DNA from: Mycobacterium sp.
GTDB taxonomy: Bacteria > Actinomycetota > Actinomycetes > Mycobacteriales > Mycobacteriaceae
Direction: 5' to 3'
Assembly (NCBI RefSeq): GCF_002863225.1
Contig: NZ_PKEK01000050.1
Span: forward strand, 147,099 to 211,098
Length of the DNA stretch: 64,000 nucleotides
Position numbers and translations under genes: made by a program. Below are positions 60,154-64,000 of this stretch, piece after piece (position 1 is the first letter of the stretch; each line of letters starts with the position of its first letter). Under the pieces are notes generated by a model that worked only from the letters and a program-made list of their open reading frames with translations, did no database searches and was not told the DNA's origin.

Positions 60154-60183
60154 ATCTACTATTTATGTACGTAGATAGTAGAT
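60154..60183. promoter_or_regulatory. Predicted BlaI operator upstream of the small membrane gene at 60233
   Basis: A 30-base palindrome: ATCTACTAT at 60154-60162 faces ATAGTAGAT at 60175-60183, with TTATGTACGTAG between (60163-60174). The clearest CTACTAT/ATAGTAG site in the island. Confidence 0.62.
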
Positions 60184-60232
60184 GTTCTACCGGTCGGCCT
60201 TCGGGCAGGCCGCTAACTCGACGGGATCAGTC

Positions 60233-60418
60233 ATGGATCAGTTCTTGCTAGTGATGACGGTGCTGGTGTGCTCGGCGATGATTGGGGTGATGACTCGGCT
60301 TACGTTCTACGATCACCGCTACGGCGCTGCTCCCGCAGAGCTGGATGCCATCAGAAAGCTGCTGGCTCAGTTCGACGAAATGGACGCCTACGTCGAGCCA
60401 ACGTTGTTGGCGGCGTGA
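60233..60418 (+). CDS. Small single-pass membrane protein (61 aa)
   Basis: ATG at 60233 gives an N-terminal membrane helix (FLLVMTVLVCSAMIGVMT) then a short charged tail with HRYGAAPAELDAIRKLLAQF. An ATG at 60182 overlaps the palindrome and is unlikely. No family recognised. The operator immediately upstream suggests BlaI control. Confidence 0.6.
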   Translation: MDQFLLVMTVLVCSAMIGVMTRLTFYDHRYGAAPAELDAIRKLLAQFDEMDAYVEPTLLAA

Positions 60419-60689
60419 GTTTTTCGGCCAACGCAACATTAAGATCGCGGCCGCGACGGTCAGCTGAACGGGTACCGCAACCGGCCAGCGGAACCAATCA
60501 CAAGCGTCCAGCGGTCGGTTCCCGCGCGCTGCGGTGAGGCTCTGCGCTACCTGAACCGGGCTCGTCGACATTGCCGCCCGCGGCTGTTAAACCGAACACC
60601 GCCCGCGCCATCAGCGGAGGCCGATTTGCGGCCGAGACAACCGCACCGAGCTTGTGACGACGCGCCATGCATGGGCTTAATGCAGAACT
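60419..60689. other. Intergenic stretch before the TauE gene
   Basis: 271 bases, no supported gene or strong repeat. Confidence 0.45.
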
Positions 60690-61544
60690 ATGTGCTGGCT
60701 TTGTCTCGTGAGCGGAACTCTGGCCAATATCGTGCCGTTCAGCGAAAGTGCCTGTGTGAGCGGAGCTGAACTTGTCATCCTGAGCTTTATCGCCGGACTG
60801 GGCGTGGCGGTCTTCACGACGCCGGTCGGCGTCTCGGGTGCTGTATTCCTGCTGCCCATCCAGCTGACCGTTCTGCACGTCCCGAGCCCTGCAGTGACAC
60901 CGACCAACCTGCTGTTCAACATCGTCGCCGTGCCGGGCGCTCTGGCCCGCTACCGCACCCCGGTCCGGCCGCTCGACTCGCTGACAGCGGTCCTGTTGAG
61001 CGGCACAGTGCCCGGCGTCATCCTTGGCGCAATCATCCGGGTGCTCCTACTGCCCGGAGGCCACGCGTTCCGGATTCTGTTGGCTGGTTTCCTTCTGTCC
61101 CTCGGCATTTGGCTGTGCCTTCCGGCTCGACGCCGATCCGCAACAACTCGGCCGATGCTGTCTTCACGACTCTTCACAGCAGCCTTGGCGGCCACCGTAG
61201 GGGCCATCGGCGGCATCTACGGCATCGGCGGAGGTTCACTGCTAAGCCCGATTCTGGTCGCCGGCGGTCTGCCGGTGGCCACCGTCGCGCCTGCGGCCTT
61301 GCTCACCACATTCGTCACCTCGATCGCCGGGGCACTCACCTACGTTGTCCTGGCCATCACTACTGCCGGAGCACATGTGGCACCCAACTGGACCATCGGG
61401 CTCCTCGCCGGCGCCGGCGGACTCGTCGGCGGCTACCTGGGAGCACGCCTACAACCACGCCTACCCGACCGCGCACTGCGCCGAGCCCTTGGCGTACTTG
61501 CCATCAGCACCGCGGGTCTCTACATCGTCCAAATGATGCAGTAG
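60690..61544 (+). CDS. TauE/SafE-family membrane permease (up to 284 aa)
   Basis: Integral membrane protein of the TauE/SafE (PF01925) type with about seven or eight helices. The repeated inner motifs are GVSGAVFLLPIQL in the first half and IYGIGGGSLLSPILV in the second. Relatives export sulfite or sulfonates, or move other anions. ATG at 60690 gives a 22-residue extra start; GTG at 60756 (VSGAELVIL) is also possible. Confidence 0.82.
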   Translation: MCWLCLVSGTLANIVPFSESACVSGAELVILSFIAGLGVAVFTTPVGVSGAVFLLPIQLTVLHVPSPAVTPTNLLFNIVAVPGALARYRTPVRPLDSLTAVLLSGTVPGVILGAIIRVLLLPGGHAFRILLAGFLLSLGIWLCLPARRRSATTRPMLSSRLFTAALAATVGAIGGIYGIGGGSLLSPILVAGGLPVATVAPAALLTTFVTSIAGALTYVVLAITTAGAHVAPNWTIGLLAGAGGLVGGYLGARLQPRLPDRALRRALGVLAISTAGLYIVQMMQ

Positions 61545-61595
61545 CGCCGTCCAGAACCGCAGCGGCTCTCAGCAGCAGTCCTCACCGCGCCAGGC

Positions 61596-61825
61596 TTAAA
61601 CACCTTCCCAGACCGACCAAGCGGCGATCGCCAAACCGATGACGGGGTCCAGCCACCAGCCGCCAGCCCAGCCGGAGGTCACCGTCAGACTGAGCAGCAC
61701 CGCACCGGCCAGTGCGGCACACGTGCAATTCTGAACACTCTCACCCCGGTCGCCCCGGACTCCAGGCGCGCGCCCAAACGCTGCAACACAGTCGGCTGCG
61801 CCAAGCCAAGGCGCGCAGTCACGTC
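61596..61825 (-). pseudogene. Remnant of a cation-efflux (CDF-like) transporter
   Basis: On the minus strand, one frame reads NCTCAALAGAVLLSLTV then GWWLDPVIGLAIAAWSVWEGV with a stop, typical of the last helices of a CDF-like cation transporter. Upstream RLGARLESGAT is in a different frame, so one base is lost near 61745. No N-terminal half is present. Truncated and frameshifted. Confidence 0.6.
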
Positions 61826-61911
61826 TCCACCCACCGGGTATCAGCCGCCCTCAACTCCGCACTGAATCACGTTCAAGTCAACGACATTCCGCAGACCCGG
61901 GTCAAGCCGGT

Positions 61912-62273
61912 CCCGTCGCGCTCGGTCTGCTCATCATGATGTAACCGTTCTGGCCTAAGTTCGCTACGACCGCCTGGACACCGTGACCGGCGACCGCAAG
62001 CTGCTGGCCAGTTTCCTGGTCCTGAGCTGGCTAGTCGGCCCCGCGTTGATGTTCGCGTTGGCGTGGCTGCTGCTGCTGCCAGACCTACCCGACTATCGCA
62101 CCGGGCTGATCGTCGTCGGTCTCGCCCGCTGCATCGCCATGGTCATCATCTGAAACGACCTCGCCTGCGGCGACCGCGAAGCCGCAGCGGTGCTAGTCGC
62201 CCTCGACTCCGTCTTCAAATTCATCGTGTTCGCCGTACTCGGCTGGTTATTTGTCCCTACTTACCGGCTGGCT
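61912..62273 (+). pseudogene. acr3: ACR3-type arsenite permease remnant with nonsense codons
   Basis: Translation resembles ACR3: VALGLLIMM, VRYDRLDTVTGDRKLL, SWLVGPALMFALAWLLL, YRTGLIVVGLARCIAMVII then NDLACGDREAAAVLVALDSV. It is broken by TAA at 61942 and TAA at 61956 (in different frames, so also an indel), and TGA at 62151 where the family has Trp. Both ends are missing; the right end runs into ArsR-like sequence. Confidence 0.75.
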
Positions 62274-62276
62274 GGC

Positions 62277-62466
62277 GGCAAGGTGTGTAGTTGTGATCGC
62301 GGGTCGGCCGCCGAACTGAGTGAGTCGACCGTGAGCGACCAACTTTCACAGTTGCGGCGGGCGGCCTGGTCGAGTCCGAACGGCGCGGAATGAATGTCTA
62401 TCACCGACCGCGACGCGACGCGCTGATCGCCTTATGTATCGCTCTCGATCCGAACTTCTGCCGATG
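62277..62466 (+). pseudogene. arsR: ArsR/SmtB family regulator remnant, frameshifted
   Basis: GKVCSCD carries the CxC arsenic-binding pair of ArsR, and AAELSESTVSDQLSQLRR its recognition helix. Near 62365 the frame shifts; the other frame continues LVESERRGMNVYHRPRRDAL to DPNFCR, the usual ArsR end. The N-terminal third is missing and the 5' end abuts ACR3 remains, a rearranged ars operon fragment. Confidence 0.72.
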
Positions 62467-62912
62467 GTCGCCTGGCGAGTCCCCGACATTGAGGCCACCC
62501 ACTTCTAGAGCAGGTTGTTGTTCGGATTCAGCTGGTCTCGATGGCCACGGGGTAGGGGGTGTGGTTACACCGGGCAGCGTACTCGGACGGTTTCCGGTAG
62601 CCCGGGGTCGAATGCCGGTGTCTGATTGTGCTCGTCCTTGAAGGCGCCGATCACCGCCGGGCCTCGAACACGGTGTTGCAGACGTCGCCGCCGTGAGATC
62701 CGCGGCAGCTTTCGACCTTGTCGCATGCCAACATTGGGCTGTCGAAACCAATTGTCATGTGCGTCTGCGCTTTTAAGCGGCGTAGTACGAGGAGCGCCTA
62801 CGATCAGGGCTGGATAGTGCGTCGCGAGGCGGGTGGGCTAGCTCCCCCGTCCGGTAGCCGTCTCGAAGTACTTTGTCCGCTGCGTCGCGTTGATCATCAG
62901 ACCCTGTATACT
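62467..62912. other. Gene-poor stretch in the decayed part of the island
   Basis: About 446 bases following the ArsR remnant. Short frames occur in both strands but none shows a family motif that I recognise; probably further degraded cargo. Confidence 0.45.
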
Positions 62913-62913
62913 A

Positions 62914-62928
62914 TACCCCCGTAGGGTA
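62914..62928. promoter_or_regulatory. CsoR-type operator TACCC-N5-GGGTA
   Basis: TACCCCCGTAGGGTA has the TACCC/GGGTA arms and C-run/G-run core of CsoR/RcnR operators. TATACT at 62907-62912, a good -10 box, directly precedes it. It lies 41 bases before the YoaK-like gene and fits control by the CsoR-HMA protein encoded at 59145. Confidence 0.55.
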
Positions 62929-62968
62929 CAAAGACTGGTGTTCGTAATCATAAGCGGATAGGACTACG

Positions 62969-63664
62969 GTGGCGTCGCCGATTCCCGAGGGTGTGACTCT
63001 TTCGGCGCGTGCTTTGGGATTAATCGGGGTGCTGGCTTGGATTGCCGGGTTCGTGAATTCGGTGGCGTTGCTGGTGTGGGCTTTTCCGGTTGGGAATTTG
63101 ACCGCGTTGACCACTCAGGCCGGCATGCACAGCACGTATCCCGCCCTCTACCAGGGGCGGATGATTGCGGCGATTGTGCTGGCCTTCTTCGCCGGGGCGA
63201 GCGTAGCGGGTGCGGTGCTAGCTTTCGCGCGGACGTTTGCGGGCCGGGGTCACGCGGTGATCCTGCTGACCGAGGCCGCGCTGCTGTTGGCGGCGGCGGT
63301 TATTGAGCACCCAATCGTCAGGGCGGCACTGGCGGCGAGCGCGTGCGGGCTGCAAAACGGGATGTCATCGAGTGTCCCGGGGATGCCGATTCGTACGACA
63401 CATTTCACCGGTACCCTGACCGATCTGGGTCTGTTGTTGGGGCGCCGTGCTCGCAGGAAGGCCGATCGTACGGATAGCGAAAAGGTAGTCATATTAACGA
63501 CGACGGTGGTCTTGTTCGTGGCGGGGGCCGCAGCAGGGGTGCTCATCGGCAATCGCGTGGGCGACCATGGACTAATGCTGGCGGCCGGCGCATGTTTGAC
63601 TGTTGCCGTAGCAATCGGCGTGCGCGACCGCTTACGGTCACGCCGCGCCGATCCCGGGTGCTGA
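62969..63664 (+). CDS. YoaK-type (DUF1275) membrane protein (231 aa)
   Basis: Multi-pass membrane protein with GLIGVLAWIAGFVNSVALL at the start, GNLTALT, a central ASACGLQNGMSSS and RTTHFTGTLTDLGLLLGR, the DUF1275 signature set. About six helices. Function of the family is unknown. GTG at 62969. A CsoR-like operator overlaps its likely promoter, suggesting a metal link. Confidence 0.83.
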   Translation: MASPIPEGVTLSARALGLIGVLAWIAGFVNSVALLVWAFPVGNLTALTTQAGMHSTYPALYQGRMIAAIVLAFFAGASVAGAVLAFARTFAGRGHAVILLTEAALLLAAAVIEHPIVRAALAASACGLQNGMSSSVPGMPIRTTHFTGTLTDLGLLLGRRARRKADRTDSEKVVILTTTVVLFVAGAAAGVLIGNRVGDHGLMLAAGACLTVAVAIGVRDRLRSRRADPGC

Positions 63665-63857
63665 CGGCCGGGCCTGTTGTACTGCAGTGGGCACGAAGTC
63701 ATCGAGCGGTTGTAAAAATGTTCGGGAGCGAACGGATACACCCCGTTTCATGTCGCTGCGGCTTCACAACGCGATAGCCGATGCGCGGGCGTTGTCCCTG
63801 TGAGCACCGCGTTCCGCAGTCTAATCCTCGTGCGCAGCGTAATGGGTGGCTGGCTAC
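63665..63857. other. Intergenic stretch before the P1B-ATPase fragment
   Basis: No gene supported. A short frame near the end ([10 protein letters not shown]) may be the frameshifted start of the ATPase fragment. Confidence 0.4.
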
Positions 63858-63860
63858 TGA

Positions 63861-64000
63861 CACAACAAATACCCCCTGCTGGCGCAGATGGCCAAAATGG
63901 TCGAAGCTGCCCAGACCGGCAAGGCGGAGGTCCAGCGGCTGGCCGACAGAATTTCGGGTGTGTTCGTGCCGATCGTGATCACCATCGCCGCCGCGACTCT
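63861..64000 (+). pseudogene. P1B-type metal ATPase fragment (5' broken, continues past window)
   Basis: From 63876 the frame reads [20 protein letters not shown] then [20 protein letters not shown], the segment before the A-to-membrane junction of copper/zinc P1B-ATPases. An in-frame TGA (63858-63860) lies just upstream, and ATDTT, expected just before, is in another frame across a run of five Cs. The N-terminal metal domain and first helices are absent. Whether the rest is intact is outside the window. Confidence 0.68.

Larger units (their letters stand above)
53834..64000. mobile_element. Integrated genomic island in tRNA-fMet, metal-stress cargo (right end outside window)
   Basis: The tRNA remnant is broken on its right side, so inserted DNA starts there and the intact tRNA must lie at the far junction. 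Content changes at once, from lipid catabolism to metal regulators, Met-rich membrane proteins and decayed resistance genes, with longer gene-poor gaps. No integrase, relaxase or replication gene is within the window. Length and type (phage-like, ICE or plasmid) cannot be told. Confidence 0.65.

Noticed and set aside
62401..62751. Minus-strand frame in the decayed region
   Set aside because: It overlaps the ArsR remnant, which has clear family motifs, and shows none itself.

Overview
The window is high-GC actinobacterial DNA that looks like a Mycobacterium/Mycolicibacterium chromosome. The evidence is dense runs of FadD, FadE, EchA, SDR and P450 genes coupled by GTGA/ATGA start-stop overlaps, a close CYP125 homologue, an igr-like steroid side-chain operon, a mycofactocin-type SDR and a DesA3-type desaturase. 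Species cannot be fixed from sequence alone.

Positions 1-53,300 form a lipid/steroid/isoprenoid catabolic region. 1-6,400: amidohydrolase, adenylate cyclase, then SMP-30/SnoaL/SDR/SDR. 6,468-13,486: kinase-like APH protein, P450, acyl-CoA dehydrogenase and four enoyl-CoA hydratases. 13,813-18,302: a seven-gene operon of TetR regulator, 32-aa membrane microprotein, NorD-type VWA protein, NorQ-type AAA+ ATPase, 41-aa membrane microprotein, AveC-like membrane protein and a single-pass membrane protein. This is the best candidate here for an undescribed enzyme system. 18,326-26,023: E1 alpha-beta fusion with a free lipoyl domain, then SnoaL, DUF35, SCP2-type thiolase, acyl-CoA ligase and a flavin oxidoreductase. 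26,122-39,316: two beta-oxidation-like operons and an ALDH/SDR operon ending in a ligase-DUF427-thioesterase fusion. 39,339-45,905: SDR pair, TetR, ligase, Baeyer-Villiger-like monooxygenase, PadR. 45,890-52,083: a second igr-like operon (two FadE, two MaoC, Ltp2-like thiolase, separate DUF35) divergent from CYP125. 52,034-53,290: acyl-CoA desaturase.

At 53,834-53,879 lies only the 3' half of an initiator tRNA-Met gene, broken at the anticodon. Its orientation means that everything to the right is an integrated element whose intact tRNA and far junction lie beyond 64,000. The element carries metal-stress genes: a BlaI repressor, an M56 peptidase fused to a SHOCT domain, two single-pass proteins with a Cys-Cys pair and Met-rich tails, a CsoR repressor fused to an HMA-like domain, a TauE-type permease and a YoaK-type membrane protein. 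Four related palindromes (CTACTAT / ATAGTAG type) sit upstream of the BlaI gene, both Met-rich genes and a small membrane protein gene, outlining a BlaI regulon. A decayed patch holds remnants of a CDF transporter, ACR3 arsenite permease, ArsR and a P1B-ATPase.

Several reading-frame breaks occur, mostly in the element. One, in the cyclase, is a compensating pair. They may be real decay or base-calling errors, and this is flagged for each gene.
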